Shown one piece after another: positions 10,021 to 19,194 of a stretch of DNA of 64,000 nucleotides; the first letter of the stretch is position 1; every line of letters starts with the position of its first letter. The notes below the pieces were generated by a model. It had not been told where the DNA came from. It did no database searches and saw only the letters and a list, made by a program, of their open reading frames with translations. The stretch is from positions 124,001 to 188,000 of the forward strand of contig JARBJD010000132.1 in NCBI GenBank assembly GCA_033064195.1, in the 5' to 3' direction. Source of the DNA: Blattamonas nauphoetae. Taxonomy: Eukaryota > Preaxostyla > Oxymonadida. The position numbers and the translations under genes were made by a program.

Positions 10021-10041
10021 GCATTTTTTATTTTTCTATAA
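10021..10041 (+). promoter_or_regulatory. T-rich start-proximal motif (best example)
   Basis: The bases just before the ATG at 10042 read CATTTTTTATTTTTCTATAA. Close versions precede the element genes starting at 2516, 5835, 6827, 7450, 7799, 8130 and 11801. Those at 13916 (minus), 63157 and 63590 have TTTTTTAATTTGTA(T/G)TAA. The motif ends 5-20 bp from each ATG, so it is either an initiator-type promoter with a tiny leader or a leader element. Host genes in the window lack it. Confidence 0.65.
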
Positions 10042-11760
10042 ATGAGAAGTATCAGATCAAATCAATCCAAACCAACATCGACATTAATTGAGCAAATTGA
10101 AGTGCAATCATATCTGCCAAAACAATGGGATTCAGAACCTCACATCTACACCATCCAAGAAGTGCATCCAACCAATCCTCCCATGCCATGCAGAATCGGA
10201 GATGAGATTGAAGTTCCATTGTGCTATGATGGTCATGATGTGACTGAGTTTGCGAAGAGTCATTTGCGAATAGATCTCACGATTACTGTTCCATACAAAA
10301 AACCAACACAATGGGGGAGAAGTTTTGTATCTTTCTTCGGAATGTTCTACGGTTTCAAGTCATCATCAGATGCAATTCGAGACATGAGACTGGTTGACAG
10401 TAAAGGAAACATTATTGACAACACACTTCAGAATAATCATGTTCACGAATCATTTCTGTATCACACATTCAAATCACAAGAAGAGAAAAACAACATGAAG
10501 CATTGTTACAGTCTATTTGAAAATGTTCAGAGAATGGATCCAAGTATGTGTGGAGCATATTTACTACCAATGGATGGTACAGAAACTTCCTATCCGTTAA
10601 CCATTCCTCTTGTAATACCATTTGTGAATCTCCTTCCACTGAGTACCTTTGATCAGTATCCGAATTCAATCTTTGGTAATCTTCGATTGAGATTTCATTT
10701 GACAACTGATTCACTTGTGTATTGTCCCATTCGAGCATCAACTGTCCTTCAAAAAACACTTCAAGAAAAATACGATACCCCAACTTCCGGGCAGATTGAT
10801 CATAATACTGAACGAGGTTATCTTCAGATGATGCAAGATGGAGAATGGTCAACTTTAACTATGGAGTTTACGCAAATTGGGAATCCAGTTCTACAATGTG
10901 AAAGGCATAGAGGACCGAACCACACCGAAGGAACAGCGTCTGTTGTTTCGAATTGGGATTGGATAGAACCAAAAGAGACAACTTCAACTGTCCTCTCCTC
11001 ATCTGTGGATAAAGTCGCTTCAATTTGTTACGGATATCAAATTACTGACGCCACAAAGCAATCTCTCTTCAACACTTACTCAAAAACTGTGTATGTCATT
11101 AAAGCAGAAAGAATTGACACGCAATCATTTCAATCATCTGCAAATGCCATGGGAGTGAGATCAAACATTAGTATCAAACTCAACAATCTCATGAACCTTA
11201 TGTGCTTATTCCCTGAAAGACCAAACGAGTGTACAGTCTTTCGCAATCCTCAATATGTTGGTCAATTCGAAATGCTTGGATCAAACTTTCCCAATTTCCC
11301 AATGTCAACTATATCACCAGAGTTCTATCAAATGATGATGGTGAATGGTGATTTTATCGGTTGTTCAGCTACTGAAGAGTTTGAGAATTCAATTTGTGAA
11401 CCTCGAATTTGGGAAAGAAGGAGTTCGGATGTCATAAGACGGTTCAAGAAAATTAAACCATTTACAGATGCAACTTGTTTCACATTCATGGTTCCAACAG
11501 ATCGAAGTGAAATCGCTGGTGGTGAAGAAGGTATTTCAACAGCAGAATCAGTCAACATTGTCTTCAGAGGAACACCTATCAATCAGGGTGAACTCGATCC
11601 ATATTTCACCTCAACTCCAGAAGGTCCTCCTCCACCTATTTTGGCATTGCATCAGGCTACTTACTGGTTGTTCTGGATTGAGAATGGACAACCACGAGTA
11701 CGATATGTCATTGATCGTCGTCTCCAAGAAGCATATGAAGAAGTGAAGAGAGGTTACTGA
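10042..11760 (+). CDS. Major capsid-like protein 2, 572 aa (paralogue of the preceding gene)
   Basis: Related to the 619-residue protein upstream through the blocks QYPNSIFGNLRLRFHL (near residue 210) and PPPPILALHQATYWLF (near 535), with the same order of segments over the full length. One may be the major capsid protein and the other a variant or second capsid component; the sequence does not decide which. It starts 52 bp after the first copy and is followed by a small gene at 11801. Strand-rich composition with few cysteines suits a jelly-roll protein. Confidence 0.6.
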   Translation: MRSIRSNQSKPTSTLIEQIEVQSYLPKQWDSEPHIYTIQEVHPTNPPMPCRIGDEIEVPLCYDGHDVTEFAKSHLRIDLTITVPYKKPTQWGRSFVSFFGMFYGFKSSSDAIRDMRLVDSKGNIIDNTLQNNHVHESFLYHTFKSQEEKNNMKHCYSLFENVQRMDPSMCGAYLLPMDGTETSYPLTIPLVIPFVNLLPLSTFDQYPNSIFGNLRLRFHLTTDSLVYCPIRASTVLQKTLQEKYDTPTSGQIDHNTERGYLQMMQDGEWSTLTMEFTQIGNPVLQCERHRGPNHTEGTASVVSNWDWIEPKETTSTVLSSSVDKVASICYGYQITDATKQSLFNTYSKTVYVIKAERIDTQSFQSSANAMGVRSNISIKLNNLMNLMCLFPERPNECTVFRNPQYVGQFEMLGSNFPNFPMSTISPEFYQMMMVNGDFIGCSATEEFENSICEPRIWERRSSDVIRRFKKIKPFTDATCFTFMVPTDRSEIAGGEEGISTAESVNIVFRGTPINQGELDPYFTSTPEGPPPPILALHQATYWLFWIENGQPRVRYVIDRRLQEAYEEVKRGY

Positions 11761-11800
11761 ATAGAACAAATATGCTATTTTATTTTTGTAGAAAACACAA

Positions 11801-12211
11801 ATGGTGAAGCGATATTTCTCAATTCAGAATTCTCATATTGCTCAATTACCTCCTGATTTTACCAATTCAAGAAATCAAAAATATGTTCACTTTCTTGACT
11901 GTAAACTCATCCATGTGAGAGAAGAAATAAATGGAAACTCAACAGTCATTTCAAAGGACATTCCACAGCACATCACAATCCATGGTGATTGGATCCAGAC
12001 TGATGCCTTCAATGATTCATATGTTGCTTTCTGTAACGAACAGATTGCGAAAAGAAAGAAGTGGGCATTAAGTACTCGACAATCCATAGTGAAGATCTGG
12101 TTCAAAGACAGTTCTGGTGAATCAATTGAGATGGATACTAGTGAGACAATCAATGGAAAAATAATCAGAGAGTATTATGAATTCCTTGTTGATCTCATGT
12201 TGGAGTATTAA
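11801..12211 (+). CDS. Small Polinton-element protein, minor capsid candidate, 136 aa
   Basis: Follows the two capsid-like genes, 40 bp downstream, with a TTTTATTTTT motif in the gap. The protein alternates strand-like segments (KYVHFLDCKLIHVREE, ITIHGDWIQTDAF) and could be a small jelly-roll or penton-type protein by position and size. No motif confirms this. It is the last plus-strand gene before the element switches to minus-strand genes. Confidence 0.5.
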   Translation: MVKRYFSIQNSHIAQLPPDFTNSRNQKYVHFLDCKLIHVREEINGNSTVISKDIPQHITIHGDWIQTDAFNDSYVAFCNEQIAKRKKWALSTRQSIVKIWFKDSSGESIEMDTSETINGKIIREYYEFLVDLMLEY

Positions 12212-12266
12212 TGCTTCGGATTTCTCGACACCAGTCGGGTTCGAAGCCTCAGTGAGACTAGGATGA

Positions 12267-13127
12267 CTACGTCATGGTATTAGTCAGTGAATTATATTTT
12301 TGGATCAGTTCATTGATGAGTGTCTGTTGTTGTCCGACAATGCTACTCAGTTCCTGAATGGCTTTGATGCAGAAACAGGAGAGTTCTGCATAATCAACTT
12401 GAAGACAGTCTGGATTGGAATCATTCACGACTTCAGGAAATATTGTTTGTATCTGTTGTGCAATCACACCAATGTGCTTCTTCTCACTTTCCTTCTTCAA
12501 GCATTCACATTTCTCTTTGCAGTTCTTCAAGTGTTCTTCATCAGTCGCATTCTCTATTTGTTTCGTCACTTTGTTGATCTTCGAGTCGAATGTGTTGAAT
12601 TGGTACTGCACGATTTCCACTTTATTCAATTGTTCAAGAACATCGGGATATGGTTCAATGTTTCTTTTCACTCTTCTGTCTGACAGTTGAGAAAAACTTC
12701 CAGTTGATGATATTGAAAACACTCCTGAACCAGTATCCTCATCGTAGTAATACAATGCTGGTGTGTCACAGGGAGACCACAGAATTATTCCATCACCATT
12801 GAACTGAATTCCTGACGTTTCTGCAAGTGATTGTGAAATTGAAATTCCTGACGAGAATGTTGATGATGGATATGTTCCTGGATACTTCGGAAGTGATCCC
12901 TCTGAAATGTTCCAATTCGCTCCATTCACATTAATCAATCCTCCAATTGTTGGTGTTGTGATCGATCCATTTGTGCTGACTACTCTTTGGATTGATGATA
13001 TCGCTGTCTTGTGTGCTTCTGTAGTCTTCTGAAGTGAGTCAATCACTGCTGCATTCTCAGTGATCGTTGATAGATTATGATCAATCATTTTCTCAATCAT
13101 TTGTGAATTGTATTTTTGTCGATTCAT
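12267..13127 (-). CDS. Fibre-like protein with C-terminal peptidase S74 (intramolecular chaperone) domain
   Basis: I place the start at MNRQKYNSQMIEK (13127), since the longer frame lacks an ATG. The first ~75 residues are helical and could trimerise. A Gly/Ser/Thr-rich, strand-forming middle follows. The last ~120 residues match the S74 domain of phage tail spikes and endosialidases: SDRRVKRNIEPYPDVLEQL, then HIGVIAQQIQTIFPEVV and LQVDYAELSCFCIKAIQEL. In that family the C-terminal domain helps the trimer fold and then cleaves itself off at the Ser-Asp site. A receptor-binding or surface fibre role is therefore likely. It is convergent with the gene at 11801 (55 bp gap). Confidence 0.75.
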   Translation of the reverse strand: MNRQKYNSQMIEKMIDHNLSTITENAAVIDSLQKTTEAHKTAISSIQRVVSTNGSITTPTIGGLINVNGANWNISEGSLPKYPGTYPSSTFSSGISISQSLAETSGIQFNGDGIILWSPCDTPALYYYDEDTGSGVFSISSTGSFSQLSDRRVKRNIEPYPDVLEQLNKVEIVQYQFNTFDSKINKVTKQIENATDEEHLKNCKEKCECLKKESEKKHIGVIAQQIQTIFPEVVNDSNPDCLQVDYAELSCFCIKAIQELSSIVGQQQTLINELIQKYNSLTNTMT

Positions 13128-13211
13128 TTTTGTTTGCTCTTTAATTGAAATTAAAAAAGACAAAAATAGCCGTTGAGTAGTTCCTGTTCATGTTCGTGTG
13201 AGTTTCCTATG

Positions 13212-13485
13212 GACACCCCGATACCCCTTTGGGGACGATCTATCTCAATCCTTCTCAATGACTGCTACGCTCTCACAGAGAATAGCGAATTCCTTGAAGG
13301 GATAAGTCTTGGGTGGGCATGATTTACGGTCAAACTCTCTGTCGAGAATCTGATGCCAACATGAACCCCGGGGACAATCTTTCGATCATCCGTCTCCAAT
13401 CCAACCTTCAATTCGTTCTACGCATCAGTCACGAGGGCACCATTTTGCCTGAGTATCTTGGAACGTTACGTCGAGGTCTCACACT
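13212..13485 (+). repeat. ~250 bp repeat, copy 1 (inside the element)
   Basis: Begins near GACACCCCGATACCCCTTTG and ends near TTACGTCGAGGTCTCA. Two further copies lie at 14,155 and 14,503. Shared blocks are GGCATGATTTACGGTCA, CATGAACCCCGGGG and CACGAGGGCACCATTTTGCC. Short open frames in it are not conserved between copies, so it is probably non-coding. Confidence 0.75.
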
Positions 13486-13526
13486 TGCACTAACTGGACA
13501 TACTCTTCATATGCAAAATAAAAAAT

Positions 13527-13916
13527 TCAAATAAAAAAAATCAGCGTGAATTTGGCGAACATCAAAAAACACCCCAACTTCTTCTCTGAAGGAACAGGAA
13601 CCTGCTTGTACTCACCAACGAGCTCACAGTTGTACTTCCTCAGTTCATTCTCAACAAACGATTGAGTGTAGTGTCGACGTTGTGACATGTGTGGTCTGTT
13701 CCCTTGATTCCACAACTTTGGTTTTATCCTCCACTCAACTCCTTCATGAACATAGATGACTGGGATATTATGTCTGACATACTCAGAGACAAGTTCACAG
13801 TTCTCTTCTTTCATTGACTGAATCAAAGCTTGCTTGGCATCTGTTCGACGTTTTTCGCTCCCCTTTGGAGGGTTCGAAGTCTTTAGCGAGACATATGTAG
13901 TATTCACTGTTGTCAT
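13527..13916 (-). CDS. Subterminal gene of the left element, 129 aa, related to the gene at 63157
   Basis: The central ~75 residues are about 80 percent identical to the protein at 63157 in the right element (shared YVHEGVEWRIKPKLWNQGNRPH and RRHYTQSFVENEL). The layout suggests two copies of a short unit that starts NCELVSEY or NCELVGEY; such units recall small zinc-ribbon or nuclease-associated modules, but the cysteines are not conserved and I do not name a family. N- and C-terminal tails differ between the two copies. The upstream motif TTTTTTAATTTGTATTAA is almost the same in both, which points to shared subterminal sequence. Confidence 0.65.
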   Translation of the reverse strand: MTTVNTTYVSLKTSNPPKGSEKRRTDAKQALIQSMKEENCELVSEYVRHNIPVIYVHEGVEWRIKPKLWNQGNRPHMSQRRHYTQSFVENELRKYNCELVGEYKQVPVPSEKKLGCFLMFAKFTLIFFI

Positions 13917-14154
13917 TTAATACAAATTAAAAAATCAAAAAAAATAAAAATCATAAATGAAATGTGAAGTGAGGTGTTGGAACTTTTTATTTCTTGTTCC
14001 TTGTTGTGCTAGCTTTCATCTTGCTTCTTTCTTTTTTGATTCTTTCTTCCGTGTTTCATTTTTTCATTCATTCAATTCATCGTTCGTTCTTTCATTTTTC
14101 AATCATTCAATCATTCATCATTCAATTTTTCAAGTTTGTATGATTGTACCATGA

Positions 14155-14760
14155 GACAACCCGATACTCCTTTGGGGATCATTCTATCATGATCCTACTC
14201 AATGACTACTGCTGGCGAATTCCTTGAAGGGTTAAGTCTTGGGTGGGCATGATTTACGGTCAAACTCTCTATCGAGAATCTGAAGCCAACATGAACCCCG
14301 GGGCGGATTCCTAGAAATCCACCGTCTCCAATTCAACCTTCAATTCGTTCTACGCATTAGTCACGAGGGCACCATTTTGCCTGAGTATCAAGGGAAATTA
14401 CGTCGAGGTATCATTTTTCAACTTGAAATTCAATCATTCAATCATTCAAGCCTTCATCGTTCATCATTTCCTTTATCAAGTCTTTGTATGATTGTACCGT
14501 AGGACAACCCGATACTCCTTTGGGGATCACTCTATCATGATCCTACTCAATGACTACCGCTGGCGAATTCCTTGAAGGGCTAAGGTATTGGGGGGGCATG
14601 ATTTACGGTCACATTCAAGTGATGCCCACAGTGAACCCCCGGGGACAGCCTCCCAGCTCGTCCCGCTCCAATCCAACCTTCAATTCGTTCTACGCATTAG
14701 CCACGAGGGCACCATTTTGCCAGAGTATCAAGGGAAATTACGTCGAGGTTTCATACTTCA
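14155..14760 (+). repeat. ~250 bp repeat, copies 2 and 3 in tandem
   Basis: Copy 2 runs about 14,155-14,413 and copy 3 about 14,503-14,760, so the tandem unit is ~348 bp including a TTCAATCATTCAATCATTC-rich linker. Both start GACAACCCGATACTCCTTTG and end with AAGGGAAATTACGTCGAGG. They are closer to each other than to copy 1 at 13,212. Confidence 0.8.
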
Positions 14761-14962
14761 ACTTTTTTGGAAATTTTGAATTTTTGAATTTTTGAATTTT
14801 TTGAATTTTTTGAATTTTTGAATTTTTTGAATTTTTTGAAATTTTGAATTTTTTGAAATTTTCCTAATTATTTTGTTTTTGAAATTTTTTTTTGAATTTT
14901 TGAATTTTTTTTAAATTTTTGAAATTGTTTTGGTATTTTGAAACTTTTTCATTTTTTTTTGA
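14761..14962. repeat. Low-complexity GAATTTTT tract
   Basis: About 200 bp of irregular repeats of TTTTGAATTTTT and poly-T blocks. It separates the 250 bp repeat copies from the tRNA-like segment on its right. Nothing coding. Confidence 0.9.
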
Positions 14963-14969
14963 AATTAAG

Positions 14970-15045
14970 ATTGCCCCTCGCCTGAATCGAACCACCCCCT
15001 AGAAACGGGTGGACACTGGAACATACCCACTGAGCTACTAGCTCC
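14970..15045 (-). other. tRNA-like segment with A and B boxes (not a good tRNA)
   Basis: On the minus strand TAGCTCAGTGGG (15,026-15,037) matches an A box and GGTTCGATTCA (14,983-14,993) a B box, about 45 bp apart as in a tRNA gene. However, the acceptor and T-stem do not pair well, so this is more likely a tRNA-derived relic or SINE head than a working tRNA. Confidence 0.35.
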
Positions 15046-15126
15046 TGAAAATGTTAGTTTCGACCTGTGCCTTATACCTCGAATGTTCAGATCTGCTATA
15101 TATTCCTTTTATCGTCTACCTATCTC

Positions 15127-15350
15127 CCCTCGTTAAAAAGCATGGATTTATCACGGGAACGACTTTTTTACCCTCGTTAAAAAGCATGACTTTTTCTCGT
15201 CAGCGATTTTTTCAAAATAAGTTAGATTTTCCGTTTTAACATTTTACCCCCGTTAAAAAGCATGACTATTTCACGGGAGCGATCTGCTAGATCTTAATTC
15301 TTGGCCACTTGTTACCCTCGTTAAAAAGCATGACTTTTTCAAGGGAGCAT
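15127..15350 (+). repeat. Four ~36 bp hairpin-forming direct repeats
   Basis: Copies begin at about 15,127, 15,171, 15,247 and 15,315 and share C-C-C-T-C-G-T-T-A-A-A-A-A-G-C-A-T-G-A followed by CTTTTTCACGGGAGC. Each copy can fold: TAAAAAG pairs with CTTTTT around a CATGA loop, and CCC-CG pairs with the CG-GGG end. Spacing is irregular (44, 76 and 68 bp). Confidence 0.75.
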
Positions 15351-15450
15351 TTTTGCTATATCGTGAATTTCTTGACAAAGTTTTCAAATTTTAAATCTGC
15401 TATAGTGTCTTTTTTTCGGGTATAAAGTTTCTGATTTTCCGGGATAATTT

Positions 15451-15720
15451 CAGGACCGGATAGTTTAGTGGTAATGGTGAGTGCACGCACTACTACTACT
15501 AAGCTGAAGGTCCTAGGTTCAATTCCTGGCGGAAGCATTTAATTTCACATATCACTGCCCTTTGGCATGGTCTAGGCCCTTGGCAAGACCAACGTACGTC
15601 TCCGGAACTCAAATCGAGAAAAATGAGTTCCGATGCCGGTCTAAAAGGGACCGATGAGAAGGGTCGCAACCTTCGGAACCTTGAAAAAATACACCAGCTT
15701 CCGCCAGAATCAAGGTTTTT
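15451..15720 (+). ncRNA. Candidate Pol III-transcribed structured RNA with tRNA-like head
   Basis: TAGTTTAGTGG at 15,461 fits an A box and GGTTCAATTCC at 15,516 fits a B box; the T-arm-like stem CTAGG/CCTGG pairs. An 11 bp closing stem follows: CTGGCGGAAGC (15,526-15,536) with GCTTCCGCCAG (15,697-15,707). Inside it are three clean hairpins: TGGTCT/AGACCA (15,568/15,586), CGGAACTC/GAGTTCCG (15,603/15,625) and CGGTC/GACCG (15,637/15,649). A T5 run at 15,716 could terminate transcription. I do not recognise a known RNA family; a SINE with a tRNA head is the main alternative. Confidence 0.5.
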
Positions 15721-16848
15721 GCATTTTTGAAAATTTTCGAAATTTTGCTTCAACTTGAAAGTATGAAGTAACTGAACTCTGGAAGAGAATATTTCTCTAA
15801 GATTGACAACTTTCTGAAATGAAAATGACTTTTACTTCTAGTATTTTCTGAATTGTCAATCGGCATGGAGAAAAAGCAATAGAAGTGGTGTCTTTGCCAA
15901 CGTGGTTCCACATTCGCCTTCTATACTACTAAAGAGAAGTCGGAATGACAAATCAAGTGATATTAACCAAAAGGTTAGAATGGAAACGCCGCAGAGCCTG
16001 AAGAAAACCGCTATGCACTTCCAACAGCTGTGTGGCAGAAAAGAAGGTTGATGAGCACTGGTTGGTGTGAAAGGTGTACTCTTCGTTCTCACCACCACCA
16101 AACCAGGGCTCATCAACGTTTTGAGAATAGAAAAGGACTAAAATCAAGTGGAAAAGTGAGAATTAGAAGAGAAAGAAGAAGAGATCTTGTACGACTCTAC
16201 CCAAGTACTCCCCTTTTACATTGACAATGGCCGTGCTTCCTCAAAGGTTGTCACTAGCAGTTGGCGAGTGAGGAGTCTTCTCGACTGAAAAGGACTGGAG
16301 CGGAGTAGTAGTCGTCAGCGGTGGTTTACTTGGTTGACCATCCGACATGGGCATTCACCGCTTTGGGTTTTATTCCTCCTCGTCGAAACAAAAACTTATT
16401 TGTGAGATCCGTTGATACATAGCACCATATCCAGGCATCTGAGTGGTGGCATCAAAACAGGTAAAACTGACATCAATTGATGTCAGTCCCCAAATTTTAA
16501 CTGAGATCAAATCTCAACTCTTTTTCTTTGAGATTTTCACATTATCACTTCATCTATGATGTTCAATTCACTTCTTGTTTTCACATAATACTCTTCTATC
16601 GTTCAGTTAGCTCTTATTTCCCAAAAACACACACGATCAAATTCACCAACATTTCTATTTTCGATGTATTCCCTTCATTGACTAAAATCAGTGAGTAAAT
16701 CCCATCAAATTACGCATACGAACGCATTTGCGATTTGTTTTTTGTGATTTTTGAGTAAGAACTGACGAAATCATCAGAACCCAAAGTTCGCATTTTCATC
16801 ATCTATGAAGTGACCATTTTCCTTTTTACTCTTTTTTCCATTCAAATA
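15721..16848. other. Intergenic stretch without recognised gene
   Basis: Only short open frames on both strands, none with a protein-like pattern. AT-rich with scattered short repeats. I see no RNA gene or transposon end here. Confidence 0.5.
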
Positions 16849-17585
16849 TCATATATTAGAAGACTTTTTTGAAATGAAAGAAACGAAATGGTATTGTAGG
16901 TATTTGGTGACATCAGATCCGACTGGGATCACTGGGATCAAATCAGAAGCCTGACCATATCCCATCCTCGTTTTCGATCCCAGCCAAAGGGAGAGTCTGG
17001 AACTATCTCTGGCAATATGGCGAAAAATCTGAGATTTTTTGGTGTTGTACATCATCATTTCAAGGGTGTCTTCAAACCCTTCGGATGATAGTGCTTGTCT
17101 CATTCGCTTTCCAGATTCGACCTCTTCTGGTTGGTCCATCCTCAATTGATTCAGCAATCTGATCATGACACGAAGATCAAACGATGTGTCTTTAATGGGT
17201 ACGATGAGAGAGAGATTGAAATGAAGAGGACTATCAGATCCCTAAACGCCACGAAAAGGTCTTCATCGGAGATTTTTTTCATAGAGAAAGTTCAGAAAGG
17301 CTGTAGATGGAAGAAGAACTTTATTATCGACAGTGTCACGTTCCGTTGACGGCGTGTCGAAGTCTTGTCCATGCATGGCGCGTTGTTGGTGCGGTGTGGC
17401 AAGATGAAGACGTGACATGATGAGTCTAACGATATTCACATAAAAATCTTCATTCAATATTATCAGTCGTTCACAAGGTCCAACGATTTCCAGAATTCGG
17501 GGAAAGAAACCTGTATTGAGAAGTTCGAATTGGGAGAGGTGATTTGAATTTTTGAATATTCTCGACTTTGAATCTCAGAGCCGCA
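16849..17585 (-). pseudogene. Decayed member of the lineage-specific helical family
   Basis: Two minus-strand frames keep family landmarks. Upstream (around 17,460-17,520) reads NTGFFPRILEIVG and NEDFYVNIVRLIMS, matching ETGFFTLLP and LFLMDIV in full copies such as that at 46,213. Downstream (around 17,000) GKRMRQALSSEGFEDTLEMM matches the conserved RRQI-KLREEGFDDEIE segment. The two parts are not in one open frame. Either introns or decay separates them; given the low similarity I favour a relic. It lies far from the main cluster of the family at 42-60 kb. Confidence 0.4.
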
Positions 17586-18444
17586 TCACCGAGTCGTTTT
17601 CCTTCGAATGATTTCAGTGAGCCAAAACGAAAATTCTTCTAATTCTCTTTCTCGTTTTTGAGACTGAGAATGTCTTGTTTCTGTTTTATGACATGCCGAA
17701 CGTTCGAAACTATTGCTTTTTCGCAAAGATCATAAGAAACGCAAATGTCAGTTCGATTTTCTACATGCTCTCAGCCTATTACAATCTCTTCCAAGCAATC
17801 TAAACTGATTTCTGTCAACATGGCTTCCCATGCTGTACTACAAACCTTGGAGGTACCGAGGTTGGAGACCAAACTTGCTAAGACCGACCCCCATCGTCCA
17901 TAACTCAAAAATATGTGCAGCCCCATGATGGGGTCACTCCTCAATTAATGGAGAAGTAATAATAAGCCTGAATTAACCGGGAGTGACAAGCCACGGGGTA
18001 TAGAAGCGAAATAAAACAGGAACATGGCCATAGAAGCGAAAAGAAAAGGAAACACCAGCAGAAAAGCGAACACGGAGGGAAACATGTCCATAGATCCGCA
18101 AACAGACACCAACTTGGTTGGAGCAAAGATATCAAACGAAGAGGTCAAGAACCTCACAGATTCGTGTGAGAAGCTGGGGAGTGGGAAGACAAGAAAGGTG
18201 AAGTTGAGAAATGGGATTCCGAGACTGGCAAAGTTGTGGGACGAGGAGGAGAGAAGCAGGACGTTGCGAGAGAGAGATGAAAGACACTCACAGCAACAAC
18301 TCATCCCTCATTGGACTCTCAGCTTTCAACTTGTCCATACTGGATAAGAACAGAAGTCTAGTGAGGTGAGATTAGAATGAGTTGTGTCCGTTACGCAAAT
18401 TTGATTTAAGATGAAAGAAGAAAGTGATCTGAAAGAAAACAAGA
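17586..18444. other. Intergenic stretch without recognised gene
   Basis: A lysine-rich frame at 18,024-18,347 has no recognisable domain and overlaps an equally long frame on the other strand, so I do not call it a gene. Otherwise only AT-rich sequence. Confidence 0.45.
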
Positions 18445-19030
18445 TCACTGATCGTCCATTGTTTCTCGCACCTCATCAATCAAATCAGTCAATGCAGACT
18501 GCTTCGCAGTGCGAACTCGAAGGACAACCTCAACATCTTCTTCTTTCAATCCATCTGGCCCAACGAGTTTCTTCAAATCCCTTTTCGTAGCAAAATATCG
18601 CATGGCACAGTTCTCTGCAGTCCTTTCACCACCCAAACTGTGAATCCGCTCCGCAATTTCATTCCAACTCTTGTTCGATTTCTTCACATCGGATGGAGCT
18701 TTTGATATCCTGAAAATGTCTTTCGGAATCCGGAAACTGTCGGTTGGGAGGATAAATGTTGTGAATGACTGAATCCGTCCGAGTTCCTCAGGAATATGAA
18801 CCCTTTTGAGGGTCACGACTGACCTAAGGAATGTTCCGTTCGTGGCTCCACAAACAATTCCGAACTGGTGGGAAGAGTGGGCGGATTGGGAGCAATTGTA
18901 GGTTGGCCGATATCTTCCTCGATAATAAGAGGATAACCCGAATGAGGAATGAAAAGTGGAGTTTGATCTCGAATCAACAAAACTTGATTCGGGATGGCAA
19001 AGTTGTGAGGAAGGTTTATCATTGTGACCC
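18445..19030 (-). CDS. Myb/SANT-like DNA-binding protein, partial or interrupted
   Basis: The C-terminal half on the minus strand reads KSNKSWNEIAERIHSLGGER then TAENCAMRYFATKRDLKKLVG, which fits the second and third helices of a Myb/SANT domain (conserved Trp, IAE, and RT-x-x-C). A charged tail ending in VRETMDDQ closes the frame. Further upstream, a more protein-like frame (proline-rich, PLIIEEDIGQPTIAPNPP) is offset from it near 18,840, so there is either a short intron or a frame break there. The true start is unknown. A role as transcription factor or as the DNA-binding part of a transposon gene is possible. Confidence 0.4.
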
Positions 19031-19194
19031 AAAACAGGTTTTCTTCTCAGCACACAATTAAAGGTTGGTTTTACCTCTTTCCTCTCATTTTTACCTGGTT
19101 TTAGGGCACACATTATGGCAATTTCGCATGATTCTGAACTCGATCGGATGGAGGAGCGGATGCACAGCGCTTCCGGGCGCTGTCCCTGCAATTC

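Larger units (their letters stand above)
1..13960. mobile_element. Polinton/Maverick-like element, left copy (left end outside window)
   Basis: The order of genes (protein-primed polymerase, retroviral-type integrase, FtsK/HerA-type ATPase, capsid-like proteins and several small proteins) is the hallmark gene set of Polintons. Genes are closely packed with gaps of 15-60 bp, AT-rich and mostly on the plus strand. All recognised genes in view read as open frames and I noticed no breaks, so the element looks whole in the part seen and is probably a fairly recent arrival. I did not recognise an adenovirus-type protease. The left terminus is not in the window. The right limit lies somewhere between 13,960 and 14,760, since one copy of a ~250 bp repeat is inside the element and two more follow it. 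Treated here as a fossil virus-like element. Confidence 0.88.

Noticed and set aside
13313-14795. Short open frames within the 250 bp repeats as protein genes
   Set aside because: The frames are not conserved among the three copies; conservation is at the DNA level.
14970-15045. Functional tRNA gene
   Set aside because: A and B boxes are fine, but the acceptor stem and T-stem do not pair and no clear anticodon arm forms.
15127-15350. CRISPR-like array
   Set aside because: Only four copies with irregular spacing, hairpin-forming units, eukaryotic context and no cas genes.
18024-18347. 107-residue lysine-rich protein
   Set aside because: An equally long frame lies on the other strand and no family-like pattern is visible.
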